Source: Glandiceps talaboti (Eukaryota; Hemichordata; Enteropneusta; Spengelidae). Taken from it: a stretch of DNA of 64,000 nucleotides. A program made the position numbers and the translations under genes. Of this stretch, positions 36,911 through 50,325 are shown in pieces. Location of the stretch: assembly GCF_964340395.1 (NCBI RefSeq), contig NC_135564.1:17790431-17854430 (forward strand), read 5' to 3'. The notes below the pieces were generated by a model. It ran no database searches. It was not told the DNA's origin and worked only from the letters and a program-made list of their open reading frames with translations. The stretch's first letter is position 1. Each line of letters opens with the position of its first letter.

Positions 36911-39124
36911 TCTTTAACTCTAAGAACGAACTTCATCTACTGTATTGTGGATGGCACAGTATATCTCTGACGTCCATGACAGTGACTCACAACCAAACTT
37001 GAAAGCCTCAGTGTCAACTGAACCTACAGACTGACTAGAGTATGATCATGAAGCACACATTGTACTACTATACATTGAGTTCCACCCATAACTGTATTTG
37101 CAGCATTTGCCATAATTGTCTCTCTGTTGCTTAGTTTTCTAGAATTTAAAAACTTAATGAGCACCTGTGATAGTTTACATTAGTCTACATTGAATAGTAC
37201 TTTTGAAAAATGAAAATCCATGAAGTGATATAAAGTTACCCATGTAAAAATCTCAGTATGTATGAAAGTGTAAACATGGTATAATATTGCAAGATTTAGT
37301 GATATCCCCTAGAGCTTTAAAAACCAGTATAAATATGTAATACAAATCTTTCTGTATTTCAGTATAAAGACAGGTAACATACATTAACCTATTTACAGTA
37401 TATTGACTTTTCAAATTGGACTGATTTGTGACGATCATCATTCACTCAACCCTGAAAATCTGTCAGCAATTTCTAATTTCTGGAAAAATGTCAAATAATC
37501 AGTGCACTGAGCTCTAGAATTCGCATGATTTGATCCACGTAGAGGTCATCTGATTTCAATCTTATTCCACCTGACTTAGGGTGTCTTAAATTGTGTTTAT
37601 TCTACTTCACTTAGGGTGCCCTACCTGTCGTTTCTGGATATGAAGTTTTGGAATCTGATTGCATTTTCAAAGTTATTGATGCACATAACTAGGATTACTT
37701 AGTATATACTTTTATATTTTGAGTTCAAATTGTTAAAAACTTTCTTTAGAATTGGATCTGCAAGGTAAAAGCTAAAATTAACATTCCTTGCGTGATACAG
37801 TATTGCCTATTATATTTTATTCTTTTCTCAAGATGTCTAATTGACGAAAAGAGCAGAAAAATGTACAAGTTTGGTAGCTTATTATTTTATCACATGTTGG
37901 CACAGTACCAATTTAGACACCATAAAAGGGGCAAGTCAGAAGTTGTGGGATGAAGTTTATTTCAAGGAAACATATCGGAAATTACTCAGTTGAATAGCTC
38001 TACCAGCAATGTATTCATCACACCTCACAATAATCTCCTGTCTGACTCACAAAGTTCACAAAAAACCCATTGATATAAGAAAATCTCTGAAAAATAACCA
38101 AGAAAGGTGATCCACACACAGGAAAGGAACACCTTTACATGTACCATATGCATCTCCCTACACATACATGTATTAGTATGCTACCATAACTTTCACATTG
38201 GAGATAAGAAACAACAAACACTAGTTATCTCTGTTTAGCCTCTGTGCACAAACCTTCTGATAGGCTGTATTACTGATTAGGTGGGAAATTGATGCATGAA
38301 ATAACAAAACGTATGCCTTTGTCAGTTTGTGTATGAGGGAATGAAAGATAGACCGTTAAGTTGGCTGATAACGACAATTATTTATAGATCAGTAAAAATA
38401 TAGTAGTTAATTTGAAATTAGGGCAATGTGAACATGTCTTGTGGCCATTTATATATTACAATGTACATTGGGGATATTTCCTGTATGACATTTATTTAAT
38501 GTATTGTCTCTTTAGCCAGCACTTTTATGCTGCTAGCAAAAGAGATATCGTTGCAAAGACTGCAGGTTATACTCATAGTGGATAATATTTGTACAAAATT
38601 GTGAAATGTGTTAATGTGGACATGATTAGTAGTGTGTAATGGATAAGATAATAACTGATGGACAGGAACACCAGTGTTGGTGAAAAGTGCATATGATGGA
38701 ATCTCGATTTTGTTTTGGGGATGGGGGTTTGAACCGAAGTCAATGAGTACTTGTGACTTTAGTAAGATCTCTCAGATTACCTATCAGCGTTCCTATATAT
38801 AAAATATATAACAGTGGCAGTAATTTGACAAGACTTGGGTACCCTGTTATGAACACAGAAACGGAAAGCTTTGTAGCATTTAGATGTATCCTCACCTTTT
38901 CATATAAACATATATTGTTATCTATGTGATTCTGTCTGAGAGATTCATAAAATGAAATATTTTCTCCATAATAACCACATCTAGAAACACAAAGGAAGTG
39001 ATAGTACAAATTTTCAAGACGTTACATGATAAAATTCCGATCCTTGCTGTCATCACCTGTACATCTATCAAATTGTAGACTAAACTTCATACAATATTCA
39101 TTAGTGTGTCTGGATGAATTAATG

Positions 39125-40105
39125 TCATCGGTTCAAGACAAGGAACATGCCATTGTTTAACTCATTTGCATATAAAATGAGTTGTCATTCATTTCCCATG
39201 GCTGAATTAGTGCCTTCATTTCCAGATAAGAATACTATTGTTCTGCTAATTTGCATATCAAATGAATTGTTAGTCATTTCCCAGGACAGAATTAAAGGGG
39301 AACGTCACTTCAGGAAAATAAAGGTATTTTCATAAACTTTGGGATCTGAAAAGACATTTCATGATTTTATATCATAAATATTTACTTCTTTTGCCAAGAA
39401 ACACCAAATTGAAATACTTTTTCACCTGTATTGATGTTTCTTTGTTACACGTCTTAGCAAACATGAATATGTATAAGATAAATATTTGATATTCATGATT
39501 TCTTCAGTAGTTATTTTCTTCAGATAAATAATTAGGAATGTAGACTGTTCACCTAATAAATATTCATATCAAAATGAATTATAAACCGTTTTCCACTGTG
39601 TTTTGTTCAAAATAACAAGCATTCCATTGTTTGGCTTATTTGCATATAAAATGAATTGTCTCTTATTTCCTCAGTCCATAGTTATTCCCTTTAATAGTCA
39701 AGACAAGTTGTTGGGAGTTGTTCTCCAATTTGCATATAAACCTAGTTGTCAATCATTTCCCCTGACTGAGTTAATGTCTTCATTTCAAGATAAGAATGCT
39801 ATTGTTCTGCTCATTTGCATATAAACTAAAATTATCAATCATTTCCCTGAGATTGATGTCTTCATTTCAAGATAAGAATGCTATTGTTCTACTCATTTGC
39901 ATATCAAATAAAATATAGACCTTTTCCTCTGTCATAATTTATATCCCAATTTGAGATGAGACCAAGGCTATTGTTCTACTCATTTGCATATAGTATGAGT
40001 TGTCCATCATTTCCTTCCTCAGAATGGATGTCTTTATTCAAAGATAAGAATTGTATTGTTCATTTGCATATAAAATGAGTTGTCAATCATTTTGCCTTCC
40101 TGTCC
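39125..40105 (+). repeat. Degenerate tandem array with eight ATTTGCATAT octamer motifs
   Basis: Units of roughly 80-100 bp carry CTCATTTGCATATAAAATGA, GTTGTCATTCATTTCCC, TGTCTTCATTTCAAGATAAG and AATGCTATTGTTCTGCTC. Octamer-containing words begin near 39163, 39249, 39638, 39729, 39813, 39893, 39980 and 40059. ATTTGCAT is the POU (Oct) octamer in reverse complement. Confidence 0.85.
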
Positions 40106-40447
40106 AGGTAATGCTGATAACTAATTATCTTCAATACTCATTGCATTATTGATGATGGTTGCTTTAGTAGAAATTTTCACCTTGAGGGACCTGTCCACGT
40201 GCAAAAATGACCTTAGTATTATCAATTCTGACAGATACATTTTGATAAGTATATTGCTGGAAACGATCTTTTCATTGTATGTTGTGTCTGCAGTACAGTA
40301 TATAAATGTAATACAAAGCACTAAATGGGAAAGTTGAACTACCAACAGAACAATATTTCAAATGTACAACAAAATCACCCAGACAATCTCATTCACATGT
40401 CTCACAAATTATAATTGTCTGCTCTGCATCTACTGAAGTATTCAAAG

Positions 40448-40695
40448 AACAAGTATCAGAACACATGAACTCTTTCACCATTGCTAATGATGTCCACACA
40501 CATGTACATATTCACAAGTATCAGAACACATGAACTCATTTCACCATTACTAGTGTTGTCCATACACGAACATATTCACAACAAGTATCAGAAAACATAA
40601 ACTCTTTTCACCATTACTAGTGATGACTACACACGTACACATGACTACACACGTACATACTCACAACAAGTATCAGAACACATTAACTCTTTTTA
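40448..40695. repeat. Tandem repeat, about 75 bp, 3.5 copies
   Basis: The unit contains ACAAGTATCAGAACACATGA, ACTCTTTTCACCATTACTAG, TGATG and CACACGTACATA. Copies are close, with small indels. Confidence 0.92.
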
Positions 40696-41334
40696 GATTT
40701 TATGGAAAACTCAAATATTTCAGAATCTTCATAATTTATGAAGAGGAAAGGTACAGAGTGTACTATTTTGTCATGGATAAAATTTAGTCATTTCTTTTCA
40801 TGAATTTTATATGTTGTGTCGGTGACCATTGATGTGAATAATGCAATACTATATAGTAGACAGGTGAGTCAAAGTGATCCACCCACTTTTGAAAATGACA
40901 GAAATGCTGTCAGAGTTGACAGCTTGTCGTTGATGACAGTACTTATTACTGTGTTGATTTCTACGTGGGTGTAGGTACATGGTGACGGAAATTAACACAT
41001 ATATAGAACTATGGAAATATTTGAGGACTAGGTATTGTTAGAAATATTAGTCATTTCCCAGATATGAAATTACTGTTTAAGCTAAGTAATATTTAATGAT
41101 AGTAGACAATAGCTGTGTGCAGTACAAATGTAGGTGGTCGACTAAAAATGAAATATCTGTTAAAGAAAAAATAATAAAACTATCTCCATGGTTGAATTGA
41201 GTCAGGTCTGGGTATTTATCTAAAGTATCTGTAGTACAAATAGTTTGAATGGGTTTTGTAGGATGATGCTGTATAATTGTATTACCAACAATATTCTGTG
41301 GATCTGCATGTCAATTTGCAGAAAAGAACCAATT

Positions 41335-41715
41335 CTTGATACCTGCTATTGCGTTTTACTTTCATGCTAGAAAGTAAAAAATAGAACAAGAAGGTTGACT
41401 TATTCTCAGTACCTGCAGTATCATTTTACCACATGCTAGAGGGTCAAAATAGAACAAGAAGACCGATTTTACCACATGCTAGAGAGTCAAAATAGAACAA
41501 GAAGACCAATTTTACCACATACTAGAGGGTCAAAATAGAACAAGAAGACCAATTTTACCACATACTAGAGGGTCAAAATAGAACAAGAAGACCAATTTTA
41601 CCACATGCTAGTGGGTCAAAATGACAAGGAGATCGACCTGTTCACTGTGTATTTATAGTAGTATTGTACCTGATGTTAGAGAGTCAAAATAGAACAAGAA
41701 GGTTGACTTATTCAC
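41335..41715. repeat. Minisatellite family S1, about 7 copies
   Basis: The short unit is 43 bp (TTTTACCACATACTAGAGGG then TCAAAATAGAACAAGAAGAC plus CAA). The flanking units are longer (about 69 bp) and include TTGACTTATTCTCAGTACCT, exactly as at 12755-12900. The 43-bp form therefore looks like an internal deletion of the 69-bp unit that then amplified. Confidence 0.93.
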
Positions 41716-42493
41716 TCACATATATTGTAATGTGTGTAATGCATAGCACAGAAGTCATGATGTCAACCAAGAAATTGAGTGGCTGGTATTTTCATGATGG
41801 ACAAGAGTAATAGGTGATAACATTGTTTTTTTTCTGGTAATGAGAATTGAAATTGTATTCTGCATTAGATATTTATAAATATTTTAGGTTGGAATTTGTG
41901 TCTACTTTATGTAGCAATTTGTGTATAGTTTGCATTCATGTATAATATCCACATTCTCAATGCTTGGTGTTGTGTATATGTTATATAGGCATAGATTTCA
42001 TAATCTAATAACAATGTATCGCCTGAGTCTGAGTATTGAAGTGCTTTACAATACGTTTATTAGGAAACTCAGTGTCTGTCTGTGAAGCCCATAGGAATAA
42101 CGTTAACTGGAAATGTGGTATTATGCGTCCGACTTGCATTATTTTTAATGGACTCACATGCTTGTAGTCAAAATCAGCAGAATATTATCTGTACATGCTT
42201 TCCGTAAAGGTTGTTCTTAAATTATCTAGACATTCCAAAACATATAAACATATAATTTCTCGAATGACAAACATATTTCCACATATTGTCTAGCTTCCAT
42301 GTAATTAATATTTCATAATTTAATCATCATATTTCTCATTTTTAATACTAATATGATATCTCTATTGTTAATTTGATGGCAGATGGTCCTCCAAAAGCTA
42401 TTATCATCTATTGTTTTAGTAAATTAGGGCAAGTAATTAACATAGATAAAAAGACGATGATGTCATTCTCTGTCATTATCTTGTCCGTTACAG

Positions 42494-42686
42494 GTGAACT
42501 GCCAGCAGAGATGCCCGCCAGTGGTGTCACGTTACGTCCCAAGACACCGCAAAGTCCCTTTTCTAGTAGGTCTTCCGACACCACCAGTAGTAGTCACTAC
42601 AGCGGGTCATCGTCAGGAAGGAACACACCTCATAGTAAACTATCACTTGAAATATTAGCCAGACTACAGGAGTTGGACAATGAAAG
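42494..42686 (+). CDS. APC: APC coding exon 2: Ser/Thr/Pro-rich linker into second coiled coil
   Basis: The acceptor is TTACAG (ends 42493) and the donor is GAAAG|GTGAGT at 42687. The 193-nt exon encodes residues 81-144 and completes codon 81 (GGT) from exon 1. The middle is a basic, Ser/Thr/Pro-rich linker (LRPKTPQSPFSSRSSDTTSS) with TP and SP sites that could be proline-directed phosphosites. The end, LSLEILARLQELDNE, corresponds to the human YLEELEKER segment that starts the second coiled coil. A TGA lies in frame at 42688-42690, directly after the splice junction, so intron retention would truncate the protein. The last 50 bases and the donor are the apparent template of a tandem array that fills the next 0.9 kb of the intron. 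Confidence 0.95.
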
Positions 42687-43540
42687 GTGAGTGTCTCATC
42701 AATTGTGTCAATATTTGTGAAATGTTACCGACGTTTTTAGAAGTTAAATATTGTTTGAGATATTAGTATGACTGCAGATATTTGATGAATACAAGTAAAA
42801 AATATAACTATGCTGTCAAATTTCATGAAATATTTAGTGGTATTTTTGTGTCGTTGTAAGGAATTTGACAACAAAAGGTAAGTGTCTCATCAATTGTGTC
42901 AAATGTGAAATATTAGTGGTTTTAGAAGTAAAATATCGCTTGAAATATAAGAATGACTGAAGGAATTTGATGACAAAAAAAATGTGAAAATATATATTTA
43001 TGTTGTCAAATATTATGAAATATTACTGGTGTTTATAAAGTAAAATATCGCTTGAAATATTAGCATGACTACAGGAATTTGATAACAAAAGTAAGAATCT
43101 TGCGAATGTAGTCAAATTTTATGAAATTTTACTAATGTTTCAAAAGCAGGTGTTCATCGCTTAAAAAATATTAGCTTGACTAAAGGAATTTGATAACAAA
43201 AAGTAAGAAATACATTAATGTTGTCAGATATGAAATATTAGTGATGTTTTTGTGTGTTTATACGTAAATTAGTACTTAAAATATTAGCGTGACTAATGGA
43301 GATAGTGAAAAGTATGAAATATAACAATATCAAATATGGAAGATTAACAGTGTTTTTACATGTATAGGTAAATTATTGCTAGATATATTAGCTTGACTAA
43401 TGGAATTTGATAACAAAAAGTGAAAAATGTAATAATGTAGTGAAATATTATAAAATATTAGTGTTGTTTTGTGTGTACTTATAAATGATCACTTGAAATA
43501 TTAGCTTGACTAATGGAATTCGGTATCAAATGGTATTAAA
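42637..43540 (+). repeat. Tandem array derived from the 3' end and splice donor of APC exon 2
   Basis: The exon end (CTATCACTTGAAATATTAGC, CAGACTACAGGAGTTGGACA, ATGAAAGGTGAGTG) is followed by diverged copies. The anchor ATTAG is at 42654 in the exon and then at 42762, 42946 (ATAAG), 43059, 43170, 43283, 43387 and 43500, a spacing of about 104-113 bp, with one truncated copy near 42860. Each copy keeps GAAATATTAG..TGACTA-AGGAATTTGATAACAAAA and a GTCAAAT-ATGAAATATTA-GTGTTT tail. Copy 2 retains AAAAG|GTAAGT at 42878. Confidence 0.92.
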
Positions 43541-43575
43541 GTCTAGTATGGATATAGTCTAATATGAAATGTTAA

Positions 43576-43578
<3 letters not shown>

Positions 43579-43624
<46 letters not shown>
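43579..43624. repeat. (GT)n microsatellite
   Basis: About 23 GT units at the right end of the exon-derived array. A further exon-like fragment (AATATTAACCAGATTACAGA) lies beyond it at about 43735-43765. Confidence 0.97.
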
Positions 43625-43626
<2 letters not shown>

Positions 43627-46600
43627 TTGCCAATAGCTACATGTATGTAGTGATTTGAGCTTGGAAGAATTGAGAGTATGGGGTATGAGGGTGGGGGTTA
43701 GAAATTGACTCTTTTCCTTATCATCGCCCACATAGAATATTAACCAGATTACAGACATTTGACAGAGATCTGCTGTAAAAGGAATGTTGTACATGTATTA
43801 TAACATTAACAATGGTTTCATGTCAAGTTGAAAAGTGAAAAGTTGAAAATAAATCACTTGTGTAAACTATGATATAATAATAACTTGTGTGTGCATTGTG
43901 TGGAACAGTTAGTTGGTAAAAGCTGCCAGAATTCTCATACTTGCATGCATGAATGTGTGTAGTGTGTCAATCATGTGTCATATATTTGTGTATGTGCTGT
44001 ACTTTTGATTTTCATTCATTGTTATCAATGTTCAGACATTCACACTTGTGTAGAATGCTTCCTAAATTTTTTTAAAGAAGATAGTGAAAGTGAACACTTA
44101 TCTTCAAAGATTCAATATGATAGTACTAGTACATACATAACGCATGGTTATTTAATCTTATATCTTCACTAGCCTTTGTTAAAGTAGGGAATATTGTGTC
44201 AGGGGTTTGCACAGGTTTTAGAACCATGGTAAAATAAAAATAAAAACCTGGTAAAATTGGGTTCAATGGATAAAGTAACATATATATAACATAATTAACC
44301 TAGTTCAAATCAGAGTTAGTTGATTGGAATGTTCAGAGAGAAAGGACAGTCTTGATTGTACTCGCTAGGAGAACGTACTACACAGGATCAGTTTAAAGAA
44401 CAAACAAAATAGATTATGAGGAACGTTGTACAGCTTTGAAAATTATCTAATTTAAGATTTTATTCCTTGAAAATTATAGCAAAAAGTGCTGCATCATCAA
44501 GGAGTGGGTGTATCGTGTTGAGGGGAGAGGGTTGTCCCCTCATGATAGGTATAGCAAGTCCTCAGCTTAGCTTGTTAGATTAGATCATTTGGAATTTATA
44601 CACTAAGTCATCTACATGTATGAATACAAGCTGTAATACAAATGTAGCTGTATACACTAGAGCTCATGGCAGCTTGTAAGATCATCATATTTGTGAATTA
44701 CTATACACATACATCTTTCACAGCATGGTGATTGCGTGAGAATGAAGTGTGAATTATTGCCATGGGAGGGTAAAGGTCATGGTTTAGATTTTGTGGTTTC
44801 ATCTCACAATATCACAAACCACTTAAATGGATATTTGGGTTTGTGTACAGGTGCAATATATGAACTATACAAACTATACATGAATTGTATGGGTCAATCA
44901 GCAGGTGTCGAAACCAATTTGTGTTAAATGTAGCTACACTGTAGCAGTTGTCACGTTTTGAAAGTACAGATTGTTGTTTGAAGTGTATATACATCATGCT
45001 TGGTTCAATGGTAATGTAGTCAGTGCATCTACAACCAGTGATAGTGAAGGGCTATATTTCAGTGCAGAGGCTAGAAATGTCGTAGAGCAATGAGAACATA
45101 TTGTGTGCTGGGGAGAATTTGCATCAAGATATCTTGACTCCAAGTGTCAAATTCTGGACAAGGAAGTGGAATTTCATGGTTTCTTGGAAGATGTGGTATT
45201 TGTCTTTTGTATTAGTTACATATATTATTTTATTTGACATCAGGAGTTGAGAGACTATGGGTCCCTAGGCAGTCAACTCTCTAAAGGTAATGTCTGAATG
45301 TGTGAGTTTGGTCTGAGATCTACTGACTGTCTATGTATATGTCTGTCCTTATGACATTCTTGGTGACAATTACAGCATATTTATAATAGTAATCTTAAGT
45401 AGTCCAGGTAAATTTGGAAATTCATTGATTTTGTCACCACTGTGTATTAAATGGTGTAGTTAAAGCATGAGGAAATCCAAGTACCCTGGGAAAACCTGTG
45501 TTCAATCCGGTCAAACAGAACAACATCCTCCGTACGAATATACCTGCTTAATTTAATCAAACCCAGCCAGTGTTGAGTGGATTCAACCCCTGCACTGCAG
45601 TGATAAGAGGTAAATGAGCTACATTTTGTAACCATTCATATTTGCCACCGTTCGACAAGTCCATAGTTTGATTTTAGATCTTGAATTTTTCTACTGAGTT
45701 TAATAGTAGGATATCACTTGTGACGTACCTAATCCATAAAACACCCATACAGTATAGGTTAGAAGGTAGTCATGTAACATATTGAATACTCTGTGTACAT
45801 GTACATGTAGATGTAGGTTTCGTTTCTAGAAAATATTTTGACTCTGCAAGTAGAAAATTTTACTTTCAACTATGAACCCAGAGTCCATGAATGTTAATTT
45901 TCACATATAATAGATACTTGGTTTTACTATATCAATATACTATTATTTCTATATTTGTAGAACTGTCTAATATTTGATTATTTAACTATATTTGTAGAAC
46001 TGTCTCTCTGTTTGGAAATTTCAGAACCTTAAAAGTCAAATAGAATGTACATCTTTTGTGGAAGCAACCATCTGTCTATGTTAACAATAGTCCTCTAGGC
46101 AAACACCGATATTTTCCATTTACTATCTGCTATTTTTAATATATTTACAGATTTTAACTTTAAATGTATTAATAGAGACATGACTTGGTGTATTGTGTGT
46201 TTCTTGACAACTCTAATACTCAAATTATTTCACCATGACATTTTTTTCCCTATAGACATATTTATCAAAATCGATATTACATCCAGACTAATGCGATGCC
46301 TTGGAGATAGTTTTTTTCCCCTATTTCACTGACAGGTTTAGCCATCCTATTTTAGGGTTTCAAAATACAATCTGATGTTGGAATATGGCTCCATTGCTAA
46401 ATATTTACCTCTAATTACTTGGTATACTTTCATTTGTTTTCAGTTTATTGTTCTGTGAGTGATAGCCTTCTTCTTGTTATATGGCAGGTTATCAATCACA
46501 GAACAACAAAATCACAGAAAAAACAAAATGATTGTATATGAAGGAAATAGAGGTAAATAACGCAATGCAGTCAGGGTGTATTCCTAAATCAGATTTTAAT

Positions 46601-47993
46601 CAGATTGGATAGGGGACAACAATTCTGTCATTGTATTTGTGAAATTGAATTAGGTCATCTGATTTTCAGCATTGCCTTCCGTGAGGATTTATGTAACAAT
46701 ATATATTTGCTTCATTGATATACATTAATAGTGCAGTTGTCATCAGACAGACATCACAAAATGAAAGAGTGACATTTTATGATCAAAAGATGAAATATTC
46801 CATTGTTGTGAGTCAATAGTGCTGTACCTGTCATTCCAAAGTGTTTTGAAGTCTATTGCCTCAACTGTACAGTAAATATGATGAATTTATTTGATAGAAA
46901 CTTAATTATGTTTTCCAACCTTTGGATGTACTCTGAATATCAGGAATACAATGTATATGGGAATGTAATGAAATTATGTCAAACAAATGGAGAACTTGAA
47001 GGAAAACAGAAAGATGGGTAAAAGGAAGTTTAATAAGTAAAATCTATGTGTTGTCACGTATTTTAGAGTTTCAAATGAAAATTCTACTGTGGAAGCAAAT
47101 CCCAAATTTTTGCTGACATCTTGTCGGCCTAGTCAGGTATGTATTATAATGAACTGTTATTGTGTGTCTTCTCTGTCTATGAACAGGTATATTAATTTGT
47201 CAACATTTTTATAAAACTTCATGAAATTTAGCAAGTATCTAAATCTATAGACTGTAAGATATATTGTGTTATTCTGGTCAGCTTGACCACCCTCATGTGG
47301 CTGCTAAGGACAAAATGGCTCACACAGGATCTCATGAGATCTGCCACGAGATGAAAAACGCCTTATTCTGCTTTCTTTAAAAGTGACCACAGGTTGCATA
47401 GCGCCAAAGGTACTGCCAGCCTCAACTTTTGTCAAACTTCCAAGTACAGTTCCAGGTCAGGACTACGACATGGTGTATCTTCCAAACTACCAGAATTTGA
47501 AATTCTTTGTAATATCAAAACCGATCATTGTGTATGTGTACCTATATTTCTAATATCCTGGTTGCCAAGGCATACCCTGACCTAGTTACGGTTTCAACTC
47601 ATGATAAAAGACCTGAATTCAGAATTATCTATTAAGATTCTACAGACATCTTTCAGTTGAGTGAACAGTAATAGAAAATCTAATCAGATCGCTTTTTAAG
47701 ACATAATGAAGTCAGAGATAAATCAAATTTGTGACTACAATTTTTGACAAACCTAAAGAACTGAGCGCTACGATTTTACAATTTTACGTTTAAAATTGAA
47801 AGCTGAGAACAGACACTATATCAACTTGGCCCTGTACTTTTACTGCTATCCTAATCTAACATACAGCTGCCTTCATTCTACTTTTTTTTAAAAATATTTG
47901 GGACTTGAATAATTTTCATGCAGTTAAACATCACTTCTATCTGACGGATCATAAATACACAAATACCAAAAACTATCTAGTTGTAGATAAAAC

Positions 47994-48085
47994 ACAGTCG
48001 ATCTCCACATCAAAAAATAAGATATCTTGAATCTGTGTGTAGGTAAAAACGCTGTCGATCTCCACATCAAAAAATAAGATTTCTC
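47994..48085. repeat. Short direct duplication
   Basis: GTCGATCTCCACATCAAAAA then ATAAGAT occurs twice, 57 bp apart (47998 and 48055). Confidence 0.9.
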
Positions 48086-48699
48086 TTTGTAGTAACTGAG
48101 TACATAAACAGCTGTTGTGTAGCTTTGAAACTAAATCGAAATGTTATTTTTTTTTATATTTCTGTCAAGTTTTTGACATTTTGTTTGTACAAGGTATTAT
48201 TCAACTAGAAAGAATACCATGACTCACAGTGACTAGGGACCCTTATGTGTCCCTATCTTACACTGATAGGACCACCTAAGTTAGTGAATTAGTGGGATTG
48301 ATGTAAAGTAAGTTCAGTCAGTTGACTTATTGAAGTTATTAGAAATGAAACATTATTATATTATCTAATCATTAACATTATTGATATTAAACTGAAGGAA
48401 CTATCCAAATGGAATGTTATGTGGCATATTGTGTTAGGCTCTTTCCTATTGGCTGGCAAAAGAAAAAGCTGATATACAAATGCATATCATCCAATCACCA
48501 GATATGTTATATCCGTGATCAGTTTCCTTCCAAGCTTTTGATCACGCATTCCAGCATGAAAGTAACAATGAGAATCTATTGGTTAACAAAAAATGCTATT
48601 GTTAGCGAGGTAGTGGTTCTATTCATCAAATATACACATGTATTGTACACAATAAAAGAACCCATCAGTAGCGAAATATCAGATATTAGATTAAATCAT

Positions 48700-48869
48700 G
48701 CAAAAAAGAAACTGTACTGCATGCGGTTCCCACGGCAACACATCTCCGCAGCCATATTGAGTAAAGGAAGAGATTGATTTGAAGTACAGAAATGTAACAA
48801 CCAAATTCACATTTCTACATTTCAATGGCTGTACGAGTTTTGATCGATATGTGTATGAAAAAGGTAAGT
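48700..48869 (+). promoter_or_regulatory. Possible internal promoter / alternative first exon in APC intron 2
   Basis: A small patch contains CCCACGGCAACAC (X-box-like) at about 48728, CCGCAGCCATATTG (YY1-like) at about 48747, CCAAT-type words upstream (CTATTGGCTGG near 48448, CATCCAATCACC near 48488), and a strong donor AAAAG|GTAAGT at 48864. An ATG at 48825 would read 13 codons to the donor in phase 0, which does not match exon 3. Any such transcript would therefore need exon 4 or would start translation downstream. Confidence 0.25.
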
Positions 48870-50325
48870 GGATATTTGAGAGAATTAGAAACGTAAAATA
48901 AACTAAGTAGGTTGCGTGTCAAATGGGACGTGGATTTGTAATCGTTTAAAGAGATAAGTCGCGGAATCTGGGGAATGTATAAGTTTGCATATGAATATTT
49001 TAATAAACAACTTGTCAGTTTCTAAGATCTAGCATATAAATCATAAATTTGTATGTAAATTGTGGATTTTGGGCATCATTGTAAAATATTAAAAGTGATG
49101 GACTTCGCTTTACTTATTTCCTTTGAGAAAGCCACTATTTATGTCAAATGAAAAATGGATGAATGTTAAAGTGTACTATTCGGTGATGTAAAAAAAAGGG
49201 GTCAGTGAAAGTAAATCTAGTGAATAAAACTGAAAGATACACATAGGGAAAATTACTGTCTGTAAAACGCAGCTAATTTCAATCCTCGTTATACAAATGC
49301 CATGCACATGTATTGACTACCAAGTGACAATTGTGTGATCAGTCTAGGGAAGTATGTATGAAAGCAGTTTTTGTTTCACTGGTTGTACTTTCTTCAGGTC
49401 AATGTCTGAGATTGAAAACAGCTAGCAGATATCTTTTTTATTGGAAAATCATAAAAATATGGTTTCAAATGTTACGAAGATGAGACTGTTTTTGCAAGGG
49501 GCAGTATGTAGGTAAAATGTGCCTATATTCCCCAAATCACATCACTGGACTTCCCTAGAGCAAAATTGAAGTACAAGATATGGAAATACATACAATGACG
49601 TTACCCTTCTGTGAATAGTAAAAAAGTGATCTGATGCTGTATTTGCAATAATATGTCGTAAAGTTCTTTTTCCTTGCTGCCCACCCTTTCCTATAATGTT
49701 ATCTGAAATGGAACATAGTCTTAAGTTTTGTATCCTGAAACACTTACCAGTTGACTTTTGATACACTAAGATTTGTTGTGTGTTCTTTCCATCTTTGTGT
49801 GTTCTGATTTTTCTTACCCAAAAAGTTGAAACATAGAGAATTGTCTTTGGTTTAGAAGTAGACTGGAAAGGTAAACATGTTTTTTTTCTCTACTATTAAA
49901 CTACATAAGTAGAATGTCTGGAGAATTGCCTAGGATGGTATATTTCGTTTAAATATAACCTTCTTGAAAATAGCGCCCTCTACCAACATAGCAGAGAGAT
50001 TAGAGAAAACTGTGGACAAGACACACTGAATGTAAACCTCTCTGACTACTGTATGAGGTAAAATGAAAACTGAATATATTTCTCACACTTAACAGTGACT
50101 ATATTTACAATATAAAAAATCATTCCACATAGATATTAACTGTGTGTAATGTTTTTTGTAAGGTTTTGGACCCCAGTATTTAATGAGAGGAGTGGTCTAT
50201 TTTAAAAGCAATTGTGACTTTTGGATCTGTCTTAGCCTCTACTATGGACATATTGTTCACCAATTTTGGAAACATTAACACTCAAAGTGAATATCTTTCA
50301 CTATCCTCTCTGGATGCATTCATTG

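Larger units (their letters stand above)
36306..42493 (+). other. APC: APC intron 1
   Basis: 6188 bp, donor GTAAGA and acceptor TTACAG. It holds, in order, an inverted pair of R1 repeats, the octamer array, a 75-bp tandem array and the S1 minisatellite. No extra coding exon was recognised. Confidence 0.9.

Noticed and set aside
39125-40105. Short open frames with repeated FAYKM peptides (39147-39824)
   Set aside because: The peptide comes from TTTGCATATAAAATG in the tandem array, not from a gene.
48409-48777. 122-codon open frame in intron 2
   Set aside because: No recognisable domain, AT-driven composition and no splice support; probably chance.
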